Shown in pieces: positions 10,242 to 21,296 of a stretch of DNA of 64,000 bases. The notes beneath the pieces were generated by a model. It had not been told where the DNA came from. It did not search any database and saw nothing but the letters and a program-made list of their open reading frames with translations. Where the stretch lies: assembly GCA_019671135.1 (NCBI GenBank), contig JAHRHY010000031.1:62001-126000 (forward strand), read 5' to 3'. Numbering within the stretch: the stretch's first letter is position 1; each line of letters starts with the position of its first letter. This stretch comes from Linnemannia hyalina (Eukaryota; Mortierellomycota; Mortierellomycetes; Mortierellales; Mortierellaceae). A program made the position numbers and the translations under genes.

Positions 10242-11391
10242 TCTCTATGACCCAATTAAAGGAAAAGAAAACAAACAGACAAGCAGAATAAACAGAAAAC
10301 GAAATGAGCTTTTGAAAACTGATGATCAACCAGACTGCACCCCAGAAAAAATAATACTGTTACTACTAACGTCAACTTCCAGTACTTTTTTGCTCAGTGA
10401 TCCACTTGATTCAAAATAAAAATAAAAAACAACACCCAGAAAAAACTAAAAGTTTTCTGATGCAAATGAATTCGGATGAGGGCACACCTAAATGCCAACA
10501 AAGACGAATCCCGCGTTTATTTGAACAAGAATGTCCTTGATCAAAACTAACGGTGAGTTTTCTAATGAATCTCTGCTACCGTGTTATATGAAGACCTCAA
10601 ATGACCACACAGATGTATGATCGCACTTGAAAGCTCCAACACAAAAAGGTAGAATAGTAACCAAATAATAACAACGAAAGTAACCGCCTGTTACACTTCG
10701 TATTAATGATCAGTCTCTGCTGTAACCTTGTCACTAGTGACCAGATACACGCACGAAATGACCACAAATAAAAGAAAAGGATCCTGTCCTTGTTGGATTA
10801 TCCTGAAAATAGAGAAAAATCCTGACAGTAAAGGTCCTGTTCTGTAATGATCCGTAAATGCTCCCGTTACGTCCTGAATCGCTCCTGTAGATTGATGGAG
10901 TGTTCCTCGTAATGGGTTGAATGAATAAATAAATGAGTGGATGGATCCTGTCAATCGTTCGACGGATTCTGATCCCGATCCGTGTTGTATTTATCAAAAA
11001 AAATGAAAATTTTTACGCTAGTCACGCACAATCGAATTGATAAGACAAGAGAGGGATCTTTGTTAACAGCCCAGACACCTCCATTTATGTCGGTGTCTGG
11101 TCATATGACTAAATTACTGTCTCTAGCCTAATTACATTAGCTGACACCCCCGAGACAGGCAAATATGCGACAGGCCTGCTATGGCAGCATCATGCACATC
11201 GTGAAGGAGGAGAAGGCGAAGGTCAGAGGACTTTGGTATACAAAGCAAAGTATCGCCATGTCGTTCAACGTACAAAAGACCATGCAACTTTAGGAGGAGT
11301 GGAAGTAAGAGATGTGGATGTATTATGGTAGTGTGTGTCTATTTATCTAAAGCTACTCTGATCGGAGGTTCAACTATTGCACCTTCCCCTT
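10242..11391 (-). other. Leader and candidate LTR of minus-strand retroelement, then unresolved DNA
   Basis: 10242-10688 is AT-rich untranslated leader of the gag-like element. 10689-11047 (minus strand TGTCTTATC...GTGTAACA, 358 bp, TG...CA) is a candidate LTR; its first 43 bp are repeated at 2762-2804. 11048-11391 holds a perfect 9-bp stem (CCAGACACC 11071-11079 with GGTGTCTGG 11092-11100) and no gene. The minus-strand purine tract near 11385-11398 and the TGCAATAGTTGAACC after it suggest the LTR of the gypsy chromodomain fragment starts at about 11383. Confidence 0.45.
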
Positions 11392-11815
11392 TTAAAAAAC
11401 GATCCCCTGGTCCTTTTTGAACGCGTCAACTAGGTCGCGGCAGTTCTCCAGGTTGGCGACGGGCTCCCACGTTTGGTCCTCCCGTCCGTACCCTTTCCAT
11501 GACACAAGGAACTGGTGTTGCCGTCGGTATTTCCTGTAATGCAAAATGGACTCGACCTCGTATTCTTCATTGCCCTCGATGACAACTGGTGGTGGTGGTG
11601 CTATTGTTCGGCGGCCAAATGCAAGTGGTGACTCGATGTGATGGCGGAGGGGGTCGACGTGGAAGACATTGTGGATGTTGTAGGAGGGCGGTAGGTCGAC
11701 TAGAAAAGTGACTGGTGATCGCTGCTCCAGCAATGTAAAGGGTTCGATGAAGCGAGGCTTGAGTTTATCCGAGCTGAGTCCACTGTCGGCTGGCATGGTG
11801 ATGTTCTCTGCACTA
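11392..11815 (-). pseudogene. Ty3/gypsy chromodomain tail fragment
   Basis: The ~140 C-terminal residues of a gypsy integrase: LLSAENITMPAD, FIEPFTLLEQRSPVTFLVDLP, HNVFHVDPLRHH, then a chromodomain (EYEVESILHYR, FLVSWKGYG, QTWEPVANLENC). It resembles but is clearly not identical to the tail at 3600-4099. Its upstream edge is cut by copy 2 of the 496-bp repeat. Confidence 0.87.
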
Positions 11816-12307
11816 AGGAGGCCTTTCACGTCCAAGTTATCATATGGTGTTTGTTACATCTCTGTAGATCTCGACAATATCCATAGCGACTATGGGATGA
11901 GAATGTATATATGATACCAAGCATATAAGACAACCATTGTAACATTTTTTGTTTAACTATCCTACTAAACACCAACCTATTCTCCAAACAACAAAGTCTT
12001 CTTATTTTTCGCACACCACACTCTTGAATGTGTCCATCTACTATTAACCTGTAACCCTCACTGCAAGATTCGCCAGAGTAGTTCTTGTATGTGATCATTT
12101 AAAGCACTTGTATTCTCAACTGTATCTTTGGGGCGAAATACAGGGGAGAGATTACATTTTAAAAATTCTTGTGCTGTCTATTGCTATTTTATTCCGTGTT
12201 CTGTTGCCCACTATGAAGAGATATGTCAGCTATGAAAGTCAACACTCCGTTCCTTGGGCTTTGGATATTTTTTATATGCCTTTTTATATCCTCTGCACAT
12301 GAAGGGG
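11816..12307 (+). mobile_element. 496-bp repeat, copy 2, last four bases missing
   Basis: Same orientation as copy 1. Its right end stops at GAAGGGG and is followed without any gap by TGTCACAG, the first base of a gypsy LTR, so the final CCGC is absent. Confidence 0.7.
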
Positions 12308-12824
12308 TGTCACAGTATCATAATCTGTTGTGACCCTAGATCATTAGCGTCATCTAACCACTGTCTCATCTAACCACATTATCACCTAATTACATCCCCA
12401 TCTAACCACATCACCACCTCACCACATCACCACCATCCTGGAGCCCATAGCCTAGCACACATAAATACCCTGGCTCCTCTGTACAATAAACACCATCCGT
12501 TTCTGCCTCCTGCTCTTGTCTATCACCCTTCTTCTGTTGCTATTACATGGTAGCAAAAGTAACTTCGATCCATACCCCTCTGCCCTGATCTGTCAAATTT
12601 TCTGTTCCTGCTCCAGCTCCGTTCCTGTCTACCCATATTTTATTTTCTCTTTCCACACGTACAGCTCTCTCCTCCTTTTACCATATCCCTACTATCCTTT
12701 TTTATTTTCTTACTTTTCTGCACCCTTCCGGCTCTTATGTCTGCTACCGACGAAATTCGCCAGCTCGCCTCTGGCCTTACTGACGAGGCCAGGACCAGGA
12801 TTGAAACCCTCCTTGCAAGCCTTA
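12308..12824 (+). pseudogene. Gypsy LTR plus first 88 bp of gag, rearranged copy
   Basis: 517 bp corresponding to 5483-5999: the full 240-bp LTR (12308-12547), primer-binding region, leader, and the gag start at 12737. It is then cut by copy 3 of the 496-bp repeat, which is inverted. Only one or a few substitutions separate the two copies (for example GTATCATAA here versus GTATTATAA), so the duplication is recent. Confidence 0.85.
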
Positions 12825-13320
12825 GCGGCCCCTTCATGTGCAGAGGATATAAAAAGGCATATAAAAAATATCCAAAGTCCAAGGAACGGAGTGTTGACTT
12901 CCATAACTGGCATATCTCTTCATAGTGGGCAACAGAACACGGAATAAAATAGCAATAGACAGCACAAGAATTTTTAAAATGTAATCTCTCCCCTGTATTT
13001 CACGACAAAGATACAGTTGGGAATACAAGTGCTTTAGATGATCACATACAAGAACTACTCTGTCGAATCTTGCAGTGAGGGTTACAGGTTAATAGTAGAT
13101 GGACATATTCAAGAGTTTGGTGTGCGAAAAATAAGAAGACTTTGTTGTTTGGAGAATAGGTTGGTGTTTAGTAGGATAGTTAAACAAAAAATGTTACAAT
13201 GGTTGTCTTATATGCTTGGTATCATATATACATTCTCATCCCATAGTCGCTATGGATATTGTCGAGATCTACAGAGATGTAACAAACACCATATGATAAC
13301 TTGGACGTGAAAGGCCTCCT
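12825..13320 (-). mobile_element. 496-bp repeat, copy 3, inverted
   Basis: Inverted relative to copies 1 and 2. Together with copy 2 it brackets the LTR-gag fragment as a large inverted repeat. Right flank CTAGGTGAAAGC; no target duplication seen. Confidence 0.7.
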
Positions 13321-13373
13321 AGGTGAAAGCTTATTTGAGGCAAAGGTGGGAAATAATTTCCCTTAGGTTTTAA

Positions 13374-13411
13374 TAACTGGCTTGTGGCAGCCAAGCATTC
13401 ATAGCCACGTT

Positions 13412-13447
<36 letters not shown>

Positions 13448-13956
13448 ACTGAAGCAGAATTTAGTAAGCGTTGGATTGTTCACCCACTAATAGGGAACGT
13501 GAGCTGGGTTTGGACCGTCGTAAGACAGGTTAGTTTTACCCTACTGATGAAATGTTGTTGCAATAGTAATTGAACATAGTACGAGAAGAACCGTTCATTC
13601 GGATAATTGGTATTTGTGCCTGCCTGAGCAGGCAATGGCCCGAAGCTATCATCCGTTGGGTTATGGCTGAACGCCTCTAAGTCAGAACCCGTGCTAGAAC
13701 GCGACGATTACCGCCTTTTCCGATTTTTAGTTGAATACGAATAGAGTCTCCCGACGGGGGATTCCTGAATCATACTACGTGGGGTTGTCTTGCAGAGCGG
13801 AAAGGCTTTGTGAGGTTTCTGCTAATGTTAATTTCAAATATTGGAAGAGATAAATCCATTGCAGACGACTTTAATTGAACGGGGTATTGTAAGCAGTAGA
13901 GTAGCCTTGTTGCTACGATCTGCTGAGATTAAGCCCATTGTTCTACAGATTTGTTC
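13374..13956 (+). rRNA. 28S rRNA 3' fragment A (pseudogene)
   Basis: The last ~580 nt of a large-subunit rRNA, from the TAACTGGCTTGTGGCAGCC segment of domain VI to the 3' end. The sarcin-ricin loop reads AGTACGAGAAGAACC, where the universal sequence and copies B and C have AGTACGAGAGGAACC, so this copy is decayed. It lacks everything upstream. Confidence 0.9.
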
Positions 13957-14331
13957 TTATGAACAACATCTCTCTTTTTATATTTCTGGTTGCGAGCAGC
14001 TTAAGGGGTGCCCACTTTGGCTCTACATCTCTCGTGTACTCTGTCAGTCGAATGCGCGACACAGCACATGTGGTTGCAACTGCCGCCCAGTCGACTTTTC
14101 TATTTCTTCTAAAGCATGACTTAAGGGGTGCCCAAATTGACTGAACCAACTCGAGGAACCATCACACAATTTTCTCTGAATCTTATATGGGTCTAGAACC
14201 GACTTTTTTTACATCGGTCGAGCACCGAAGAGTGATAGCCATTTTTTTTAAAATTTGGCAAAAAAAAAAAAAATGCTATTCTAGTGGACTCACGACTACC
14301 CAAATACACAACAGCGGGAAATTAAGGATCC
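13957..14331. repeat. Spacer with two CTTAAGGGGTGCCCA direct repeats
   Basis: Follows 28S fragment A. CTTAAGGGGTGCCCA occurs at 14000 and again 120 bp later at 14120. Related CTTAAGGGG sites lie at 21290 (LINE flank) and 38536. No gene seen. Confidence 0.6.
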
Positions 14332-14646
14332 TCACAGGCAATAACCACTTTCTTGTTCTCGAGGATCGGGAGGATTGGAACATCCTGTGAGTACACCGGT
14401 ACGGCAGTAGGCGAAGGCTTCCCCTTGTTTGCATGTCGGCAAACGTCGGCATGTCCCGTAGAGTGGGTAACAGGCTTGTTTGCCATATCGACTGGATGTG
14501 CACTTCTCTTCAGTGATCTTGAGGGGGTCAAGGTCGTCGTAGCAGGTGCGAGTTTGCGGATCTTTGCAGGCACAGACTATGGCAGCATGACCAACAGCTA
14601 CGAAACTCAAAAGAACGCTGAGAACAAGCAAATATTTGAACTGCAT
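14332..14646 (-). CDS. Small secreted cysteine-rich protein
   Basis: A 104-residue ORF. Residues 1-21 are a classic signal peptide (MQFKYLLVLSVLLSFVAVGHA, with basic residue, hydrophobic core and AxA-like GHA cleavage site). The mature ~83 residues hold ten cysteines (VCAC, TRTC, EKC, QAC, GTC, PTC, YC, GC, GYC), an even number suited to disulfide bonding outside the cell. I recognise no family. Size, signal and cysteine content resemble fungal small secreted proteins or effector-like proteins, but that is only a class resemblance. It sits alone between repeats. No intron is needed, although the ordinary-looking tail could hide one. Confidence 0.6.
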   Translation of the reverse strand: MQFKYLLVLSVLLSFVAVGHAAIVCACKDPQTRTCYDDLDPLKITEEKCTSSRYGKQACYPLYGTCRRLPTCKQGEAFAYCRTGVLTGCSNPPDPREQESGYCL

Positions 14647-15819
14647 TTTTGGATAGGGTGTAGTTGAAGGGCAATGAAAGTTGGAAGGTTGGAATGGGGA
14701 TGAATGTCAGAAGGAAGAGGTGTATTTGAATGAAGAGATAGCCTTAAAAATGAATGTCATTTATATGATTGAGCTGGACATGAGTGCAGTAAAGTTGGAG
14801 AAAGGAGTAAAAAAAGAAACAAAGAGGGAGGGGGGGTCCGAGAGGAGTGAAGATTGGATTGAGAAAGATTCGCATATAACATGCACCATGCACATGTCAG
14901 ATATCTGACAACAAGTACCTGTTCCATGATCTGGTCCACAAGAATCAAGGGAAACAACAGGAGTGGATAGGAGCCATGTAAATGCATGAGATCAAAGGAT
15001 GCTTGAAAAGGAAAAAAAAATGGGATTCGAGAACAAGATACAGGTGTATGCTGGAATGGTTTAAGGGCATTTTCAGAGAAGAGGCAGGGCAGGAAGATTT
15101 CAAGGGATGGATTAAGGGACAACTCCAATGGACGATCCCAATGAACAATACCAAGGGATAGCATCTAAGGATAATTTTAGTAAAACAATACCAGTAGAAA
15201 ACATCAAGGGACAACATCAAGGGACAGCATCAAGGGACAGCAGCATCAAGGGACAACAGCATCAAGGGATAGCATCAAGGGATGAGGAAGGGATCTTAGA
15301 TAGGTTCCGAAGATGTCACGTGATGCTAAACTCCTTGCTTGGTCGAAGTCGGTGCGATGGGAAGGAGAGAGGGAGAGAGAGTGGGGGGGGATGAGATAGA
15401 TGGAGAGATTGAGGGGGAGAGTGAGGGGAGAGTGAGCGGGAGAGTGAGGGGAGAGTGAGGGGAGAGTGAGCGAGAGAGTGAGGGACGATGATTTGGGTAG
15501 ATGAGAGAGGAGAAAGGGAGAGTAAGGGGAGAGTGAGCGGGAGAGTGAGGGATGATGATTTGGGTAGATGAGAGGGGAGAAAGGGAGAGGGGCAGGTCAA
15601 GGCGATGCATAAAAGTTCAAGGGATTAAGGGATCAAAAAGATCAAGGGATAAGGAAAAAGACCAAGGGATGAAGAAAAACTTCAAAGGGCGAGGAAAATG
15701 GTCAAGGGATGCGGGAAAAGTTCGAGAGATGAAAACATCTAGGGACAGCATCAAGAGACAATACCAAGGCATAAAAATCAAGCGACAATGTTAAAAAGTA
15801 GCATCGAGGGAAAACATTT

Positions 15820-15823
<4 letters not shown>
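14647..15823. repeat. Low-complexity and minisatellite DNA beside LINE
   Basis: 15180-15290 is a ~13-bp minisatellite built on CATCAAGGGACA. 15355-15600 is a purine tract with repeated GAGAGTGAGGGG units. 15605-15820 has further degenerate CAAGGGAT units. No gene supported. Confidence 0.7.
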
Positions 15824-15850
<27 letters not shown>

Positions 15851-15878
15851 GGAGGGAAAAGAGAGGATTTATTGTGGC

Positions 15879-18800
15879 TTAAACAGCCTTGATTGAGTTA
15901 TTTTGTGCTATGGTTTTGGTGATTTCGCGAAGTATGGTGTGGATGATATCGCTACTAGATTGAGTGTGTTGATGAAGAAAAAGAACGGTGTTGGCTGATG
16001 AAATACCAATGAGGCAACAAGCCAGCAATTGTGGGATAGTGATGTTAAATTGGGGTTTGATATCAAAGGTTGGAGGATGGAAAGACAAGACCTTATCAAG
16101 GTCATCATCTGACCAAAGTGGTTTGGATGTGTGTTCCTTGAGGATTGTTTGCCAAGCGATGTATTTAGGAGCGCACTGAAAGATGTGATGCGCCTTGTCC
16201 TCACGTCGCTCACGACATCCGGCCATGTTACAATGAGGATCCTGCTTCCAGATTTTTTGACGTAGAGTTCCGCAAGGAAGCCAATCCCTTTTAAATCTCC
16301 ACCACGTGGTCCTGGCCCGGTGTGGTATTTTAGCGCTCCAGAATTGGCGCCACTGTTTCGAGGTTCCCGTCTCTGGTTGGGTTGAGGAGTTTGGGTTTAG
16401 TGGTGTGTCTTGCCTCAAAAAGGCTCGAAGGTGTTTGTTCGTGGCCGATTCCAGAGTGATGGGATTACTGTCGTTTGGGATCAAGACAGATGAGAGGATA
16501 TGCTGTGCCAATGTATCATCCTGCGTGATCTTGGGTGGGTTCGAGAGTGCTTGCTGCATACTGTGGCGCATTCGACGACGTTCTTGGTAGGCCTGGATCC
16601 CTAGTTCCACTTGAGCAAGGCGGAGCTTGGGGGAAAGGTGTGTTTTTCTGACCAGTTGGAGGAGCCCATTGTTGTCAGGAGAAAACTGAAAGAGCTCTTC
16701 CACTCGGAGTCTGAGGGTCTTGATGGTGGTATCTGTCGTTTCAAACCACCATTCGATTGGTGAGGAGGCAAGTGTTACAGAGTCCGGCAAGGGATCAGCA
16801 AGGGCCAGTGCTTTGAGGGAAGGGAGGAGGGACGCCGCAGATACCAATCGTTGCAGACCGGGAAACCCTGCCAATAAGGATCTGTACTGTCCGTCCAGGG
16901 GTGCTAGGAGGAAGGCAAGGCGGTGAGACGTTTTGGTCCTCCATCGGATGATATCAAGAATGATGTCCTTACCCCAAGAGACATTAGTGGAGAGAGCATT
17001 GCGGATATGCTTGAGTTGGAAAACATGGCATTGAGTAGCTGGGTCAATAACGCCTAGGCCACCCTTGTCCCTTGGAGTAGTGATCACCTCCCATGATGGC
17101 CTTGGTTTAAAGGAGCATACGAATTTGGTGACTGCAGCCTTCACCTTTCGCAAAAAGTCGAGCGGGGGGTTGACAATCCAGGATAGGTGCCAAAGTTTGG
17201 AGAGGATAAGAGAGTTGATGATGGTGGCTCGGCCCAGGACGGAGAGGGATCGGGAAGAGTGTATGGTTATGGCTGATTGTATCTTCTTCAGAGTCTTGTC
17301 CCAGAAGTCTTTTTCCTGATCGCGGTTGAAAAAGATAGGGAATCCAAGGTAGATCAAAGCATCGGCGGAGTTGTAGTCATGCCATCGCACGTCCAAATGT
17401 TCCAGGTGGGTCTGCAATTCTTTGGAGTAGGAGGGGGCCATAGGAAAGGCCACAGTTTTGGACAGGTTGACTTTGGCATTGGATGCGCGGCCATAGGTCC
17501 GTAGGGTATCCTCCAATGCTGACCATTCGGTTGTGGAGGAGATGAGAGTCATGAGGTCGTCTGCATAGGCGCTGAGCTTGATGGGATCCGTGCGACCAGG
17601 GATTTCAATACCGTGAATAGCCGGGGATCGTTCGATAGAGGCAAGCAACGGTTCAAAGGCTATGTTGAAGAGGAGGGGAGATAGTGGGTCACCCTGGCGA
17701 AGTCCTCTTGATTGTGGGAAGGTGTCTGACACAAAGCCTTTGATATTGAGTGCAATCCTGGTAGAGAAGAAAAGTTGAATAATCGACTCCGTAAGGCATG
17801 ATGGAAATCCAAGTCGTTTCAAGACCTGTTGAAGATAGGTAGGATGCACACGGTCGTATGCTTTTTCCTGATCCAGTAGTACGCCAATATGTCTTGTCCT
17901 TCTTGCCTTGCAGTAATCTCGGAGTGTTGAGAGCACTAAGCCATTGTCTGCTATATGTCGTCCTGCCGTGAATCCTGTTTGGTGCGATTCTGTCAGCTTG
18001 GTCATGTACGGTTGAATCCGTAGGGTAAGGATTTTGGTGAAGAGTTTGGCATCCGAGTTAATGAGTGAAAAGAGGTCTCCAGTTTGTCAGTTTTGTCGCA
18101 TCGCCCTTCTTGAAGAGGAGGATCATCACTGTCTCTTGCCAGGATGTGGGGAAAGAGGCAAGTGTCAGCGCATCGTTGATAATTGCGGTGAATAGTTCCT
18201 TGATCCAGGGTATGAGGAGGATGTATCGATAGAGCTCAAAGGGTAAGCCGTCCTTGCCTGGGGCCTTATTAAGGGGCGTCCTGCTCACAACGTGGTCTAA
18301 CTCATCAGATGTGATAGTCCCTTCGAGTCTGGCGCGATCCTGGTCAGATAGGGTTGCATGTGGGGGGATGGCATCCAGTAGTCGGTTAGTTGCATTCTGG
18401 TCGGAGGGGTCGCAGGAGTATAGGCGCGAGTAAAAGTCTGTTGCTACTTCCAGACGTTCATTGGTTGAGGTTGTCAAGGCATCGGTGGCAGGATTGTGTA
18501 GGTGTGGGACGAGTCGTTTTTTGTTGCGTTGAGAGATGGCTCGGAAGAAGTAGGCGGTGTTGCCTTCTCCTTTTTCACGCCATAAGGTTCCCGACCGGAG
18601 GGCATAGGCATCCAGTTCTTCCGATGTATGTTGTTGAAGAGATGTTTCCAAAGCTTCCAGATCCTGAATGATTGCGTCCTTAGTTACACCGGTTGCAAGA
18701 GGGAGCTGGGCTAGTTTGTTTTGGCGTTGTATGTTGAGGTCTCTTAGGGCGGATTGTCGATCCTGTTTCCTTTTGATGGAGGCTGAGATGCAGAAACGTT

Positions 18801-19662
18801 TGATTTCCATCTTGACCCTGTCCCAGTGTTGGATCTTGCTTTGGTGAGGACGGGGTAAGGAGAAGGTCGCCAGGTGGTCGGTGAGATTCTTGATAAAGTC
18901 GCAGTTGTTGAGGAGCTGGGTATTCATTCGCCATATCCCTCGACCTGTCATGGGGGCGGAGGCGGGGGAGAGTGTCAGTAGTAGCATGTCGTGATCCGAG
19001 AAAGGAGATGCGCAGAGTTGCTCAGATTTAGATACCTGTGAGAGGAATTGGATAGAGGAGAAAATGTAATCAATGGTATGACGGACTTTGTTTCCTGCAG
19101 GGGTGCAGGTGGGCTTGGGGTTGGTATGAAGTGGGGTGATGCAGTCTACAAGATGAGTATCAACCCAGTCCTGAAACAGGGGATGAGGACGAGGGTGAGT
19201 GTAATGTATGTAGTTAAGATCGCCTAAAAGAAAGGCCTTTGGGGGAGGGGAGAGAAAGAAAGGGAGGGAGAGACAGTTCAGCATGAATAGCCTTCGTGCT
19301 GTCCTGTTGGCTGGGGCATACATAACACAGAATGTGGCCATAAAAGAAGAAGATGAAGAGGTGACGGTGGTAATAATAATCCTTCCTTGTTCTGCGTAAG
19401 AGGTGTTAGAGAAGGAGAGGTCAGGATTGCGAAGAAGGAGTGCACAGTGGGGGGACCAAACAGAGCTGTGAGTGTTGAGATATTGGTTGTAATTGATCTG
19501 ATCAGCAGTGGTTGGCGATGTTGGTAGGTTGATTTCCTGAAGGGCCATTATGTCAAAATCCGTTTGTCGAAGCCAGGTGAAGAAATGAGGTGGACCGGTA
19601 GCATTGTTGTTTTGAAGGTGCTGCTTACGTAGACCTCGCACGTTCAAGCTTGCGATCCGCAT
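15879..19662 (-). pseudogene. LINE ORF2: endonuclease-reverse transcriptase, one frame break
   Basis: Nicks the target and copies the LINE RNA into DNA there. The N-terminus is an APE-type endonuclease (MRIASLNVRGL, ALQEINLP with catalytic Glu, LLGDLN, SDHDMLLL with the Asp-His pair). The RT follows with GFTAGRHIADN, LDQEKAYDRV, GLRQGDPLSPLLFN and catalytic YADDL, and the C-terminus has a CCHC-type zf-RVT (HCNMAGC...HHIFQC). ATG at 19662 overlaps the ORF1 stop as TAATG. The frame breaks once at 18068-18071, where a run of four T on the coding strand should be three to keep WRPL-SLINSDAKLF together. This could be a real mutation or a sequencing error. Split frames: 19662-18058 and 18064-15879. 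Confidence 0.9.
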
Positions 19663-21251
19663 TACTGTGACCGATTGTTTTTAATTGTAGAAGTAGATCT
19701 AGTGGCAGGTCTACCTTCTTTGGTGTAGATGTTGTTGGATGTCTTGGTGATGGTCTTAACTGCTGTGGCGACCGCGGTCTTGGCTACGGAGCGTCTTGCC
19801 TTGATCCGCGCTGCTATAGAAGCAGCCATAGCATCCTCCATGGGGAGGTCGTTGTTGTCGGAGGAAATGGAGTGTTCAGTATTGTAGGTAGCTCTGTCAA
19901 GGTCTCCCAGGTTAGCTCCCTCCAAATTGAAATCCTCATCAAAGACCTCTTCTCCTTTATCCTGAGCCTGATCATGACATTCGGTCATAGTGATGTCATC
20001 TTTTGGTGTGTTGGAAGGAGAAACCACTAACTGGGACTGATGGGTCACATTGGTAGTGGTCAAAGCGAGATGGGTGTTTGAAATTGTATCAGGCGGTACA
20101 GAAGCAGAAGCAGAGGAAGTAGTGGAGGAAGGAGAAGAGAAGGAGGTTGAAGAATCAGAAGAAGAGGAATCATGAGAAGAAGAAGAAGAGGAAGCAGAAG
20201 AGGAAGAAGAAAAGGAGGAAGTAGAGGAAGTAAAAGCTGAGGAGGATTCAGCGGAAGAGGTGGAAGTGGGTTGCCCTCTCACAGGCATCTTACCTTTCGC
20301 CCTCTTAGCATCTCTAGCCGAGAACCTTGAGCAGGTGAAGCTGACGTGGCCATTCGCATTGCACGCACTGCATACGATGGCCAAGCGCTTGGGACAATGG
20401 AGAAGGAGGTGCCCGTGTCCCTTGCAATAGTTACAAAAGGGAGAGGCTCCCATCCAACTGATACGGCAAGGAGATTTTTGACGGTTGCCCAAGGAGAGCA
20501 AGCGGTCAATCTTGAATTCGTCCGCAGTCTTGTCACTCTTGACATAAACAGCGAACTGGCTGCGAGCCTCGTGGTTGCCGTTGGGGGTAGGGAACAGAGG
20601 GATCTCGATCTTGATGACTTTGCCCATTCTCTTGGCGTCCTCAAAGTACCAAGAGCAGAACTGCTCCAGGTGGGTGCCAAAATCAAGGGAAGTCTGGAAC
20701 TGGTAATCCGTGAAGACGAAACGGGTGATAATGTGAGGAACAGTCGATGAAAGGGGGGCAAACTGCTTGTCGTCGACGGTAATGGGAGTGGTGGAAACAG
20801 CTGTAGTGTCCAGAGATTCATGGTACACAATTTCAATGCGATGGTGGACATTGTCAGCGCAGGGGAAGGTCATGTTGCTAAGAATATGGAGAGGTGCTAT
20901 GTCATCATGGGCTTTGAACAGAGTTGAGTGGGTGGATCTGACTGCATCCGAAAACGCGCCAGAAGAAATAGTTTTGGGGACGATGTATGCAACAGCTCTT
21001 GGGTTCACCAGGTCGCCCAGTCGAGCTCCCTTTGGTGCAAGAGCGGCAGCAGCAAGGTGACCCTCTTCGGGGTCGGTAAACACTGAGTGAATGAGAAGTT
21101 TATTGTTACTACGGGTTCCAGCTGCCATGGAGGCATAGGAAGGGGATGGTGGGGACCCGATTGAGGGCAGGGGTTGAGAGGGTGGGTCACCATCTCCGTG
21201 TTGGTGTTGATGTTGCTGTTGGGTTGGCATTGTGGAAAAGAGTTTTTCCAT
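19662..21251 (-). CDS. LINE ORF1: gag-like nucleic-acid-binding protein
   Basis: 529 residues. Two CCHC zinc knuckles around residues 270-310 (CNYCKGHGHLLLHC and CSACNANGHVSFTC) bind LINE RNA. The region before them (FVFTDYQFQTSLDFGTHLEQF) resembles the conserved core of fungal LINE ORF1 proteins. After the knuckles comes a long Ser-rich stretch encoded by an AGA/GAA-type microsatellite (about 20095-20260), then a basic tail. The stop codon TAA shares its last A with the ATG of ORF2, suggesting termination-reinitiation coupling. Confidence 0.87.
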   Translation of the reverse strand: MEKLFSTMPTQQQHQHQHGDGDPPSQPLPSIGSPPSPSYASMAAGTRSNNKLLIHSVFTDPEEGHLAAAALAPKGARLGDLVNPRAVAYIVPKTISSGAFSDAVRSTHSTLFKAHDDIAPLHILSNMTFPCADNVHHRIEIVYHESLDTTAVSTTPITVDDKQFAPLSSTVPHIITRFVFTDYQFQTSLDFGTHLEQFCSWYFEDAKRMGKVIKIEIPLFPTPNGNHEARSQFAVYVKSDKTADEFKIDRLLSLGNRQKSPCRISWMGASPFCNYCKGHGHLLLHCPKRLAIVCSACNANGHVSFTCSRFSARDAKRAKGKMPVRGQPTSTSSAESSSAFTSSTSSFSSSSSASSSSSSHDSSSSDSSTSFSSPSSTTSSASASVPPDTISNTHLALTTTNVTHQSQLVVSPSNTPKDDITMTECHDQAQDKGEEVFDEDFNLEGANLGDLDRATYNTEHSISSDNNDLPMEDAMAASIAARIKARRSVAKTAVATAVKTITKTSNNIYTKEGRPATRSTSTIKNNRSQ

Positions 21252-21296
21252 CTTTTTGTAACAATCTCTCTTTTTCCTTCTGAGCGCAGCTTAAGG

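Larger units (their letters stand above)
15818..21296 (-). mobile_element. L1-like LINE, full length, with poly-A tail
   Basis: Non-LTR retrotransposon on the minus strand: poly-A tail (T-run 15824-15850), ORF2 then ORF1, and 5' end near 21290. TTAAGG flanks both ends (15818-15823 and 21291-21296), a possible short target-site duplication. Apart from one 1-nt frame break in ORF2 it appears intact. Confidence 0.88.

Noticed and set aside
11071..11112. Hairpin followed by CTAA as a second plus-strand Helitron end
   Set aside because: The stem is good (9 bp) but the 12-nt loop is long, the base after CTAA is A rather than T, and no Helitron gene precedes it.
20095..20260. Ser-rich block in LINE ORF1 as a separate gene or frameshift
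   Set aside because: It is an in-frame microsatellite expansion; the zinc knuckles before it and the tail after it share the frame.
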